In this document: piece after piece, positions 33,075 through 41,515 of the stretch
Layout: each line of letters begins with the position of its first letter
How positions within the stretch are numbered: position 1 is the first letter of the stretch
Source: Planctomycetota bacterium
GTDB taxonomy: Bacteria; Planctomycetota; Planctomycetia; Pirellulales; Lacipirellulaceae
Direction: 5' to 3'
NCBI GenBank assembly: GCA_029259915.1
Contig: JAJDED010000039.1
Location: forward strand, 124,001 to 188,000
Length of the DNA: 64,000 nt
Notes under the pieces: generated by a model
Told to the model about the DNA's origin: nothing
The model's input: only the letters and a program-made list of their open reading frames with translations
The model's database searches: none
Program-made: the position numbers and the translations under genes

Positions 33075-34241
33075 ATGGTAGACGTAATCGAAATCAACGA
33101 TCCTGAGCAGCTCGAATCTTACCGGATGCTGTGGAATTCGCTCTTGCCACGCACTCCCCGGGCTTCGTTTTTTCACACATTCGACTGGTTCGTAACGTTC
33201 TGGAAGCACTTTGGCAACGAACGCCGGATGCGGGTGTTGGTGATCCAAGCCGCAGGCTCGCCGATCGGTATTGTCCCCTTTTGTGTTCAAAACGAACAGT
33301 ATCATATCGGCCGTGTTCGCGTGCTCACTTTTCCTTTAAGTGATTGGGGCATGTGGTATGGCCCGATTGGCCCGAATCAGTCGGCATGCATGTTTATGGC
33401 GATGAAACATTTGCGCAACACGCGTCGCGATTGGGATATTATCGATTTGCGTTGGACTCCCCCTGTCCACGACGCAGGACAAACCACGGGGCGGGCCATG
33501 CACGCAGCCGGGTGGCAGCCTCAACAAAGTGTTTATCAGCAGACGTCGGTCATTCGCTTGGGCGAGTCCGATTGGGAAACCTATTTTGCCACACGGCCCA
33601 AAAAATGGCGCCATGAAACTCGCCGACAGCAGCGCGCCTTGGAGCGCAGCGGAAACGTCGAATTTATTCGTCACCGCCCCGACTCCGCATCGTGTGGCGA
33701 CGGCGAACCTCGCTGGGATTTGTACGACGATTGTTTAGCCGTTTCTCGAAATAGCTGGCAGGCTCAATCAAACACGGGTAACACGCTTTGCCACGAGCAC
33801 GTCTCGTCCTTCATTCGGGATTGCCACCAAGTGGCAGCCCGAATGGGGATGCTTGACCTGACACTGCTGAAAGTTAACGGCCAACCGGTCGCCTACCAGT
33901 ACAACTACATTTACGATGGAAACATCGTGGGACTTCGCATGGGCTACGACGCCGAATTCTCGCGCAACGGCGTCGGCAATGTGCTGCTGAACCACTCGAT
34001 CGAAGATAGCTTCGAGCGTCGCGACGAAGTGATCGACCTGGGAATTGGCGACTTTCCTTTCAAACGTCGTTTGCGAACCAAGGTCGAAACAAGCACTCGA
34101 TTCTTCTGTTTCCCCTGGCACGGTTGGCGATCGCCCGCCGTTAGGCTCACACGCTGGATGAAACAGCGCCGGACCAAGAGTTCTGATTTGCCGCAAAAGG
34201 GCGAGTCCCCGAAAAAACTCGCTGCGGTAGCGAAGGCATAA
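33075..34241 (+). CDS. GNAT/BioF2-like (CelD/BcsL-type) acyltransferase
   Basis: The protein is about 388 residues from ATG 33075; starts at 32964 and 33015 are also in frame. ASFFHTFDWFVTFWKHFG, LSDWGMWYGPIG, RPKKWRHETRRQQRALERSG and MLDLTLLKVNGQPVAYQYNYIYDGNIVGLRMGYDAEFSRNGVG form the double acetyltransferase-like fold of the BioF2/CelD group. LLNHSIEDSF and EVIDLGIGDFPFKRRL close the domain. Members are linked to polysaccharide modification and FemAB-like chemistry, but the donor and acceptor are unknown. It diverges from the CinA-nucleotidyltransferase gene. The C-terminus is Lys- and Arg-rich and likely disordered. Confidence 0.75.
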   Translation: MVDVIEINDPEQLESYRMLWNSLLPRTPRASFFHTFDWFVTFWKHFGNERRMRVLVIQAAGSPIGIVPFCVQNEQYHIGRVRVLTFPLSDWGMWYGPIGPNQSACMFMAMKHLRNTRRDWDIIDLRWTPPVHDAGQTTGRAMHAAGWQPQQSVYQQTSVIRLGESDWETYFATRPKKWRHETRRQQRALERSGNVEFIRHRPDSASCGDGEPRWDLYDDCLAVSRNSWQAQSNTGNTLCHEHVSSFIRDCHQVAARMGMLDLTLLKVNGQPVAYQYNYIYDGNIVGLRMGYDAEFSRNGVGNVLLNHSIEDSFERRDEVIDLGIGDFPFKRRLRTKVETSTRFFCFPWHGWRSPAVRLTRWMKQRRTKSSDLPQKGESPKKLAAVAKA

Positions 34242-34296
34242 GCCGTTTGCAATTAGCCGTTTGCGGTTAGTTCTTCCGATAAACTTGGCCCATAGG

Positions 34297-34366
34297 GCTA
34301 ACCGCTAACTGCTAACCGCTAACCGCTAACCGCTAATAGCTAATAGCTAATAGCTAATAGCTAAAC
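34297..34366. repeat. Tandem heptamer array (GCTAACY then GCTAATA)
   Basis: Ten in-phase seven-base units run from 34297 to 34366: five GCTAACY units, four GCTAATA units and one GCTAAAC. Partial inverted matches (GCGGTTAG and similar) lie just upstream at 34248-34272. A related motif recurs at 46523-46595. It lies between two convergent genes. Confidence 0.85.
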
Positions 34367-34367
34367 G

Positions 34368-34979
34368 CTACGGCGCTTTGCGAAGCTTTGGCTTTCCAAC
34401 TGCCGGTGGCAACGCTTCCACGATTGGGGAGACGATTCCCGGGCCTTTGGTCAGATCGGCCGCCGAAATCAATTCCGCCAGTCCTGCACCGGCCAGTTCC
34501 GACCCACACACATAGCGGCCTGGGTTGATCCAATCGTTCATCAAATCGCGCGACACGCCGAACAAATCGGCAAGCATCGCATCCATGTCTTTTTCCAACT
34601 GGCCAAAATGCCTTGCCCATTCGGCAGCTTCCGCCAGGCCGACATTTTCTTCGCTCTGCCATTTCATCGGGTGGAACAACAGGATGCTGTACGGTGTGAC
34701 GTACCGTCGCTCGCACGCCGCAAACGGCCACAACGCCGCCGAGGAACACTCGCCCGTGACAATACCGGTCGCCCGTAACCCGCGTAAGCGGATTAAAGTC
34801 ATCAGCGACATCGCACAATAGGGGCTGCCGCCGGGCGAATCAATGTAAAGCGTGCATTCGGCACCCGGGGGAACGTCTAGCAGGCGCTCGGTGAGTTCAG
34901 ATTCATGTTCCGTGAGGTCGCCGACGATCGCAATCTCTGCAACGCGTTCGGGTTGATCTTGGTGCTGGTCTTGATTCAT
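34368..34979 (-). CDS. ClpP/SDH-type serine protease-like protein
   Basis: This 203-residue protein has the ClpP fold: [24 protein letters not shown] around 41-64, [24 protein letters not shown] around 71-94 where Ser80 aligns with the catalytic serine, and PYSILLFHP with the likely catalytic His at 103. The usual third triad residue (Asp) is not evident in the matching segment. ClpP proteins normally work with an AAA+ partner; none is encoded nearby. It may be a divergent ClpP paralog without processive activity. The start ATG 34979 is followed by a Gln- and Asp-rich stretch of about ten residues. Confidence 0.75.
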   Translation of the reverse strand: MNQDQHQDQPERVAEIAIVGDLTEHESELTERLLDVPPGAECTLYIDSPGGSPYCAMSLMTLIRLRGLRATGIVTGECSSAALWPFAACERRYVTPYSILLFHPMKWQSEENVGLAEAAEWARHFGQLEKDMDAMLADLFGVSRDLMNDWINPGRYVCGSELAGAGLAELISAADLTKGPGIVSPIVEALPPAVGKPKLRKAP

Positions 34980-35311
34980 CTCGATGGCGTCCTAAGGAAT
35001 GTGACGAAGGCCCGCGTGGTCAATTGCCGCGAGTTGCGGCTCGGCACGTCTGAAAAGAAAAGTTGGTGGGATAAAAACATTCGCATAATTTTGGGCCCGT
35101 CAAATGAAGTCTGACAAAGCACTCATTCTATTGTAAGATGGTTGCACGAAATCCGCCAGTTTTCATACGAAAAGTAATGGCGGAAACAGAGTTTTCGCTA
35201 GCAGCGGAGACCTTAAACGGCCTGCCAACATGCATTGAGCGAACCGGTTTTTTGGGTTCTAACGACTTTTGCGTCTGCCGATTTAACGCCATTGCCGTTT
35301 TGGATAAATCC
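34980..35311. other. Intergenic region before the UbiD-type gene
   Basis: This stretch carries no convincing gene. The reading frame of the UbiD-type protein stays open upstream to 35138, but that extension lacks the family's sequence and a ribosome-binding site. I saw no clear promoter or hairpin. Confidence 0.4.
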
Positions 35312-37195
35312 ATGGGATATCGAAGCTTACAACAATGCGTGGAACACCTGCAGCGCCACGGGCAACTGGTGCGGATCCACCAGAGGGTCGATGCGCGGCT
35401 CGAGGCGGCCGCGATTCATCGCCGCGTGGTCGCTGCTGGTGGCCCTGCGATTTTCTTTGAGAATATCGAAGGTTGCCGCTTTCCGATGGTCAGCAATCTC
35501 TTCGGAACAATGGAACGAATGCGGCTGATGTTTCGCGACGGTCTCGCGGCAGTACAACAACTGATCGAAGCCAAGGCCGATCCGAAAAGTTTCGTCCGGC
35601 AACCGTGGAAGGCTCTCGGTGTGTCCCGCAGCGCGATCACAATGCTCCCCCGGTTTATGAAAAATGGCCCCGTATTTGCCAACTGCACCCAGATCAGCGC
35701 GTTGCCACAATTACAAAGTTGGCCCCGCGATGGCGGGCCGTTTATCACCTTGCCGCAAGTTTATACCGAGGATGTGCGCAAGCCGGGTTGGCAACGTTCG
35801 AATTTGGGAATGTACCGCGTACAACTCGCGGGCAACGATTATGTGACAGACGAAGAGATCGGTTTGCATTATCAAATCCACCGCTCGATCGGCGTGCATC
35901 ATGCCGCGGCGATAGAATCGGGAAAGCCGTTTCGCGTGAACATCTTCGTGGGCGGGCCGCCGGCATTGTCGATCGCAGCAGTGATGCCGTTGCCGGAGGG
36001 AATGAGCGAACTCACTTTTGCCGGTGCGTTGGGGCGGCGGCGAGTGCGTATGATTCGCAGACCGGGCGCACTGCCCATTCTTGCTGACGTCGATTTTTGC
36101 ATCACAGGCGTAGTCGATCCCGAGCGGCTGCTTCCCGAAGGACCTTTTGGCGACCACCTGGGATATTACAGCCTCGCGCATCCGTTTCCCGTGCTGAAAG
36201 TCGAAGAAGTGTTCCATCGCGAGGGAGCGATTTGGCCTTTTACTGTAGTTGGCCGTCCTCCGCAGGAAGACACGCTCCTGGGTCAACTGATCCATGAAAT
36301 CACCGGGCCGTTGATTCCCGAAGTGTTGCCGGGCATCCATGGCATCCACGCGGTCGATGCGGCAGGGGTGCATCCGCTGCTGTTGGCGTTGGGAAGCGAG
36401 CGTTACATGCCGTTTGTCGACGCGGGACGTCCTCAGGAATTGCTGACGCAAGCGCACGCGATTCTGGGACAAGGGCAGTTGTCGCTGGCCAAGTTTTTGT
36501 TGATCGCTGCCAAGCAAGATGATCCTAAACTCGATCTGAACGACGTTGCCGCTTTTTTCAAGCATCTGCTCACACGTGCCGACTGGACGCGCGACTTGCA
36601 CTTCCACACACAAACGACGGTCGACACGCTCGACTATTCTGGCGGGGGACTCAACGCCGGATCGAAGCTGGTCATCGCTGCGGTGGGACCGCCAAAATTC
36701 AAGCTGCCGGGAGAGCTGCCGAGCGAGCTGTCGCTGCCCGACGGTTTTCGGAATCCGCGAATCGTGATGCCGGGTGTGCTGGCAATCGAGGGTCCCCGTT
36801 GTCCCCAGCCGGGATTTGACTTTGACGTTTCGCCCGAGTCGCGTGCAGCATCACGGCAAGAAGTCGCCGCGGCGATGGAGCGATTTTGCAGTGGCTTCAC
36901 TAAGTCGAAATCCATCAAAGCGTTTCGATGGGTGGTGGTAGCCGACGACTCGCAGTTTGTAGCTGAATCGCTGCGGAATTTTCTTTGGGCGACTTTTACT
37001 CGCACTGACCCAGCAAGCGACATTTACGGTATCGATTCGTTCACGCACGAAAAACATTGGGGCTGCCGCGGCCCGCTGGTTCTCGATGCCCGGGTCAAGC
37101 CGCATCATGCCCCACTATTGGAAGAAGACCCTGAAATCGCAAAGCGGGTCGACGCCCTAGGCGCCCCCGGCGGACCCCTGCACGGCATCCTTTGA
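35312..37195 (+). CDS. UbiD family decarboxylase
   Basis: The protein is 627 residues from ATG 35312, which opens with the standard GYRSLQQCVEHL helix of UbiD enzymes. Typical segments are FFENIEGCRFPMVSNLFGTMERM, RVNIFVGGPPALSIAAVMPLPEGMSEL, FAGALGRRRVRMIR, GPFGDHLGYYSLAHPFPVLKVE and VVGRPPQEDTLLGQLI. Members bind prenylated flavin and decarboxylate aromatic or unsaturated acids, as in ubiquinone or menaquinone synthesis. The C-terminal part (DPASDIYGIDSFTHEKHWGCRGP) is the usual closing domain. The substrate cannot be stated; no UbiX-type flavin prenyltransferase lies in the window. Confidence 0.92.
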   Translation: MGYRSLQQCVEHLQRHGQLVRIHQRVDARLEAAAIHRRVVAAGGPAIFFENIEGCRFPMVSNLFGTMERMRLMFRDGLAAVQQLIEAKADPKSFVRQPWKALGVSRSAITMLPRFMKNGPVFANCTQISALPQLQSWPRDGGPFITLPQVYTEDVRKPGWQRSNLGMYRVQLAGNDYVTDEEIGLHYQIHRSIGVHHAAAIESGKPFRVNIFVGGPPALSIAAVMPLPEGMSELTFAGALGRRRVRMIRRPGALPILADVDFCITGVVDPERLLPEGPFGDHLGYYSLAHPFPVLKVEEVFHREGAIWPFTVVGRPPQEDTLLGQLIHEITGPLIPEVLPGIHGIHAVDAAGVHPLLLALGSERYMPFVDAGRPQELLTQAHAILGQGQLSLAKFLLIAAKQDDPKLDLNDVAAFFKHLLTRADWTRDLHFHTQTTVDTLDYSGGGLNAGSKLVIAAVGPPKFKLPGELPSELSLPDGFRNPRIVMPGVLAIEGPRCPQPGFDFDVSPESRAASRQEVAAAMERFCSGFTKSKSIKAFRWVVVADDSQFVAESLRNFLWATFTRTDPASDIYGIDSFTHEKHWGCRGPLVLDARVKPHHAPLLEEDPEIAKRVDALGAPGGPLHGIL

Positions 37196-37302
37196 GTGAG
37201 TGGTACCCATTTGCTTTCAGGAACCACTGTTTAGCGGAAGGGCGATTCCAGGTATGTTTGTGGTGGTTCAAATACTCTAAACGCAGATTATCGCGGAGGA
37301 GA

Positions 37303-37404
37303 TTAACCACAAAGACACAAAGGCACAAAGAAATAAAAGAATATTTAGTGCAAAACAAATCCTTCTCTGGCCTCTTCTTCGTGTCTTGGTGTCTTCGTGG
37401 TTAA
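37303..37404. repeat. Inverted-repeat element, AACCACGAAGACAC family (copy 2)
   Basis: The arms TTAACCACAAAGACAC (from 37303) and the reverse-complement-like stretch ending GTCTTCGTGGTTAA (to 37404) pair with a few mismatches over about 30 bases. It lies between the UbiD-type gene and the beta-CASP gene. Confidence 0.75.
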
Positions 37405-37457
37405 TTCTTTCAACAGAACATGCGTTTAGTTTCCTTTCCCTAATTTGAGATTCATCG

Positions 37458-38843
37458 ATGGCAAAAATTACGTTTCACGGGGCGGCCCGGACTGTTACTG
37501 GTTCTAAGTATCTGCTGGAGGCCGGCGACGCGCGGGTGTTGATCGATTGCGGGATGTTTCAGGGCCTGAAGAAGCTGCGGCTACGGAACTGGGAGCCCAC
37601 GCCATTTGATGTGAAATCGCTCGACGCGGTTGTGCTTACGCATGCCCATTTGGATCATACCGGCTTCCTGCCGCGTGTGGTCAAGGAAGGGTTTCATCGC
37701 AAGGTGTATTGCACGCCGGCAACCGCGGAACTGGCGGAACTGATTATGCTCGACTCGGCACGCATTCAGGAATACGACGCCAAGTACGCCAACAAAAAAG
37801 GCTTTAGCAAACATAAGCCTGCCTTGCCGCTTTACGAAGGGCGCGACGTGGAACAAACGGTCAAACAGCTGCGAGAAACGCCGCGCGGCAAATGGTTTTC
37901 TCCTGCCGAACCGATTTGGATGCGGTTTCACGACGCGGGACATCTCCTGGGATCGAACATCATTGAAGTCGAAATCCGCGATCAGGACCCTCCGCTGCGG
38001 ATCGTGTTTTCTGGCGACGTCGGTCGCTACGACGGTCCCCTGTACCACGACCCAAGTTCTGCACCCGATTGCGACTATTTGATTTGCGAAAGCACCTACG
38101 GCAATCGCGATCATCCGAAGGGTGACTTGCTCGCTTCGTTGGAAGAGGTGGTAAACCGCTCTGCAAAGCGGGGGGGAGTGATGTTGCTCGCGTCGTTTGC
38201 GATCGGTCGGGCGCAGCAGTTGATTTACTTGTTGCAGCTTTTGAAGAAAGACGATCGAATTCCCGATCTGCCGATTTATCTGGACAGCCCCATGTCGTGT
38301 GACGCAACGAAGATTTATAAAGAACACAACGAAGACCACGACCTGAGCGAAGGTGAACTCGATTCCCAGCATCCCATCCTGGCCGGGCCACGGGTTTTTT
38401 TGGTTCGCAAGACGGACGAATCCAAAGCGCTCAACCACGTGCGGGGGCCGGCAATCATCATCTCCAGCAGCGGCATGATGACCGGCGGGCGCATTGTCCA
38501 TCACCTCAAACAACGATTGCCAAACCCCGACAATACGATCGTATTGGGAGGTTACATGGCCGTGGGAACGCGGGGGCGGCGGATTCAAGAGGGTGCCGAA
38601 ACTATTCGCATGCACGGCATGGAAATACCGGTCCGGGCGGCAGTGGAATCGATCCCGGGGCTAAGCGGACATGCCGACCGTAGTGGGCTGTTGCGTTGGC
38701 TCGAGCCGCTGTCAAAACCGCGTCGAACATTCCTTACGCACGGCGAACCCGACAGTTCCGAAGCACTGGCGGAAACACTACGCACGTCGCGCGGCTGGGA
38801 TGTCCATGTGCCCGACTTGGGTGAGAGCCATGAACTTACTTGA
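37458..38843 (+). CDS. Metallo-beta-lactamase fold, beta-CASP RNA-processing-type hydrolase
   Basis: This 461-residue protein begins ITFHGAARTVTGSKYLLEAGDARVLIDCGMFQG, then LTHAHLDHTGFLPRVV (the HxHxDH metal site), HDAGHLLGSNIIEVE, VFSGDVGRYDGP and the beta-CASP part: ICESTYGNRDHP, LLASFAIGRAQQLIYLL, IYLDSPMS, AIIISSSGMMTGGRIVHHL and GLSGHADRSGLLRWLEPL. This is the CPSF73/RNase-like group that acts on RNA as nuclease. Related proteins occur widely in bacteria. The likely role is RNA processing or decay; the exact target is unknown. Start ATG 37458. Confidence 0.9.
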   Translation: MAKITFHGAARTVTGSKYLLEAGDARVLIDCGMFQGLKKLRLRNWEPTPFDVKSLDAVVLTHAHLDHTGFLPRVVKEGFHRKVYCTPATAELAELIMLDSARIQEYDAKYANKKGFSKHKPALPLYEGRDVEQTVKQLRETPRGKWFSPAEPIWMRFHDAGHLLGSNIIEVEIRDQDPPLRIVFSGDVGRYDGPLYHDPSSAPDCDYLICESTYGNRDHPKGDLLASLEEVVNRSAKRGGVMLLASFAIGRAQQLIYLLQLLKKDDRIPDLPIYLDSPMSCDATKIYKEHNEDHDLSEGELDSQHPILAGPRVFLVRKTDESKALNHVRGPAIIISSSGMMTGGRIVHHLKQRLPNPDNTIVLGGYMAVGTRGRRIQEGAETIRMHGMEIPVRAAVESIPGLSGHADRSGLLRWLEPLSKPRRTFLTHGEPDSSEALAETLRTSRGWDVHVPDLGESHELT

Positions 38844-38870
38844 CTTATATTTATCTGCAGAAAAGAAACT

Positions 38871-38985
38871 AACCACGAAGACACGAAGGCACAAAGAAAC
38901 AGAAAAATTAGAATAATAACTCTGTTATCTCTGTTTCCTCCTGTTCAATACTTTTATTTCTTTGTGTCTTCGTGTCTTTGTGGTT
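38871..38985. repeat. Inverted-repeat element, AACCACGAAGACAC family (copy 3)
   Basis: Left arm 38871-38899 starts AACCACGAAGACACGAAG; right arm 38957-38985 pairs with it over 29 bases with two mismatches. It lies between the beta-CASP and LOG genes. Confidence 0.85.
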
Positions 38986-39047
38986 CAATCCTAAATGATT
39001 AACCAGTACACACTGAAACAACTTTCAAATAACGCAAGGTTCACGAA

Positions 39048-39893
39048 ATGACAATTCCCCAAGACGTAGAAAAGAATCGCCGGGCGATTCTTGACTCTAG
39101 TAGTTACATGTTGGCCGAACTCGATATCGAATTTTTGGGTCGCGGCGAGCAGCGTCCAGTGCGGATGCAACTTGAGTTGCAAAAAGCGGAAACGCTGCTC
39201 CGCGAGAATAATATCCGTTCGACGGTGGTCGTCTTTGGCGGAACGCAAATCGTGCCGGAAGAAGATGCCAAGTCCCGCTTAGCAATCGCCAAGCGTTTAG
39301 TGGCACAACATCCGAGCGACCCACGGGTGGCGCGTTCCGTGGAGCGCGCGGAAAGTGTTTTGGCGAAAAGCCGCTATTACGACGACGCCCGCCAGTTCGG
39401 TCGGCTGGTCTCTTCCACGTGCCAAACCGATGGCACGTGCGAATTTGTAATCGCCACCGGTGGAGGTCCCGGGATTATGGAAGCGGCCAATCGAGGGGCG
39501 TACGAGGTCGACGCAAAAAGTATCGGCTTTAATATCGAGCTACCTCACGAACAAGAACCGAATCCGTATATCACTCCCGAGCTCTGCTTTCAGTTCAGTT
39601 ATTTCGCGTTGCGGAAGTTTCATTTCATTTTGCGTGCGGCCGCGCTGGTGGTATTCCCTGGTGGGTTTGGTACGCTTGACGAGTTGTTCAATACGCTCAC
39701 TTTGCGGCAAACGGGTCGTATGCAGGAGATTCCCATCATTCTTTATGGTCGCGACTATTGGACGAACATCATCAACTTCCAGGCGCTGGCCGACGAAGGT
39801 GTCATAGCCGACGACCACATGGATCTGTTGCACTTTGCAGAATCGCCGGAAGAGGCGTGGAGCATTATTTCCGACTTTCACCACGTGTCGTAA
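39048..39893 (+). CDS. LOG family protein (lysine decarboxylase-like fold)
   Basis: This 281-residue protein has the LOG/PGGxGTxxE signature: VVFGGTQIVPEEDAKSRL, FVIATGGGPGIMEAANRGAYE, CFQFSYFALRKFHFILRA and VVFPGGFGTLDELFNTLTLRQTG. Family members are nucleoside-5'-monophosphate phosphoribohydrolases of the LONELY GUY type; the N-terminal extension of about 60 residues is longer than the minimal family. A ribosome-binding AAGG precedes ATG 39048. The exact nucleotide substrate is unknown. Confidence 0.88.
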   Translation: MTIPQDVEKNRRAILDSSSYMLAELDIEFLGRGEQRPVRMQLELQKAETLLRENNIRSTVVVFGGTQIVPEEDAKSRLAIAKRLVAQHPSDPRVARSVERAESVLAKSRYYDDARQFGRLVSSTCQTDGTCEFVIATGGGPGIMEAANRGAYEVDAKSIGFNIELPHEQEPNPYITPELCFQFSYFALRKFHFILRAAALVVFPGGFGTLDELFNTLTLRQTGRMQEIPIILYGRDYWTNIINFQALADEGVIADDHMDLLHFAESPEEAWSIISDFHHVS

Positions 39894-40058
39894 CGCTTTT
39901 TCATCAATAATGGCACGGCCAAATGTCATTGACCCGCGGACCAAGGCCCGCATAATAGCGGCAGGTGTCAGCAGGCGACTGCCTATGCTAGCGGCACTGC
40001 ACATCAATTGCCCTCCCTAACCTCACCCCTCCTGCCAATCGATTTTAGGAATTCATCC

Positions 40059-41270
40059 ATGCTCTGGTTATCAAAGCGCACACAAACACTCGTTTCAGTT
40101 TTCACACGCGGCGCGTTCTGTATTTTCTTGATGGGTGCGTGCCATGCCGTGCAAGCACAGACTTCAGCACCAGCGGCAGAAAAGTTATTGGGCGACACGT
40201 TTCCCATTTCCGACGAGTTGCAAACTCCCGAGCAGCTTTTCCAATTCATCGAAGAAGTTGCCAACACCGAACCCGAGGAGACGAGCGAAGACGCGATGAT
40301 CGCCCATCAGCGTAAGCTCGCGCGAACGGTGGTTCTGGTAGGAGACAAAGTTTTGGAGCTCGACTCGAGCGTGGAAGAGGCAATGCAAGCCACCTATTTC
40401 AAGCTTCAGGCGCTGCGGCTACTTGTGGAAATCGACGAACCGGGTGCGGATTCGCTGTTTGCCAAAGCGGTCGATATCGCCCGCAACGACGAACGATCCG
40501 ACGTCGCCGCGGTGGGGATGAAGTTTTTTGTTGAAACCGGTTTTCGAAAATGGTCCACTTGGGGCGAGAGTGAAAAGTTGGGAATGGCCAAGGCTATCGT
40601 CGGTTTTATTAAACAAGGCGAAGCCGGCCCCGAACACCTGCAGTTGATGCTCACGATGGTCGATTTCTTGACCACCAGGCAAGACGAACAGATCGCCAAA
40701 CGTATGCTTGACGAGCTTACGCCGCACTTCAGCAATAGCAAAGATGAAATTGTTTTGGGAATGTTGGAGCGGGTAAAGGGCATCGGACGTCGGCTCAATT
40801 TGCCCGGCAACCAAATGGAACTCACCGGCACGTTGCTCGACGGGTCGCCTCTGGATTGGGAATCGTATCGGGGCAAAGTGGTGCTCGTCGATTTTTGGGC
40901 CACCTGGTGTGGACCTTGCCGGGCAGAAGTGCCAAACGTACTTCAACTTTATCAAGCATATCACGAAAAAGGATTTGAAGTCCTTGGCATCAGCCTCGAC
41001 ACACAACGGAGCGACGCAGAGGCTTATATCCAACAAATGCAACTCCCTTGGGCTACCGTTTTTAGCGAAGACAAAGAGCAGCGCGGCTGGGAACATCCTT
41101 TGGCAGTCTACTATGGGATTTCGGGCATTCCGCGCGCCATTCTTGTCGATCAAAAAGGGAACGTGGTCCACATGGAAGCGCGCGGCGGGCAACTAGCTCG
41201 GGAACTTCGCCGATTGCTGGGCGAACCCCTCGCACAGTCGCCGGGCGACGAAGATTTGCTTGTTAAATAG
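40059..41270 (+). CDS. Exported TlpA/ResA-like thioredoxin-fold protein
   Basis: The protein is about 403 residues from ATG 40059, with a signal peptide ending in HAVQAQ. The first 250 residues are helical with repeated EEA and EKA segments and no named domain. The C-terminal 150 residues form a TlpA-type thioredoxin: VLVDFWATWCGPCRAEVPNVLQLYQAYHEKG contains the CGPC active site, followed by FEVLGISLDTQRSDAE and YGISGIPRAILVDQKGNVV with the cis-Pro. It should reduce or exchange disulfides in the periplasm, possibly cytochrome-related. An earlier start at 40008 is possible. Confidence 0.85.
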   Translation: MLWLSKRTQTLVSVFTRGAFCIFLMGACHAVQAQTSAPAAEKLLGDTFPISDELQTPEQLFQFIEEVANTEPEETSEDAMIAHQRKLARTVVLVGDKVLELDSSVEEAMQATYFKLQALRLLVEIDEPGADSLFAKAVDIARNDERSDVAAVGMKFFVETGFRKWSTWGESEKLGMAKAIVGFIKQGEAGPEHLQLMLTMVDFLTTRQDEQIAKRMLDELTPHFSNSKDEIVLGMLERVKGIGRRLNLPGNQMELTGTLLDGSPLDWESYRGKVVLVDFWATWCGPCRAEVPNVLQLYQAYHEKGFEVLGISLDTQRSDAEAYIQQMQLPWATVFSEDKEQRGWEHPLAVYYGISGIPRAILVDQKGNVVHMEARGGQLARELRRLLGEPLAQSPGDEDLLVK

Positions 41271-41285
41271 AACGACTGTGTTTTG

Positions 41286-41472
41286 TTTAACCACAACGAC
41301 ACAACGGACACAACGGGAAGGAAGTGTTGTGTAAAGGTTTTGACGGTTCGAAGCCTGTCCGAAGGCCAAGTGGTTATTTCACGGAGTTGATCGGCTTATT
41401 GGAGACACACCTGGTGTTGTTTTGACCTGCTAGTCAGCTATCACGTCGTGCTCGTTGTGCCGTTGTGGTAAA
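41286..41472. repeat. Inverted-repeat element, AACCACGAAGACAC family (copy 4, divergent)
   Basis: The arms TTTAACCACAACGACAC (from 41286) and CGTTGTGGTAAA (to 41472) are complementary with mismatches. The spacing is larger than in the other copies. It lies between the TlpA-like and Nramp-related genes. Confidence 0.6.
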
Positions 41473-41515
41473 ATTAACTTGGCGAAGTAGTAAATAGACT
41501 CTCATTAAAAATAAA

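Noticed and set aside
34297-34366. A CRISPR or protein-coding repeat
   Set aside because: Units are seven bases long without spacers and lie between convergent genes.
35138-35311. N-terminal extension of the UbiD-type gene
   Set aside because: The extra 58 residues do not match the family, whose normal start GYRSLQQ follows ATG 35312.
37581-38615. A 344-codon minus-strand frame
   Set aside because: It is antisense to the beta-CASP gene with all its motifs and has no domain of its own.
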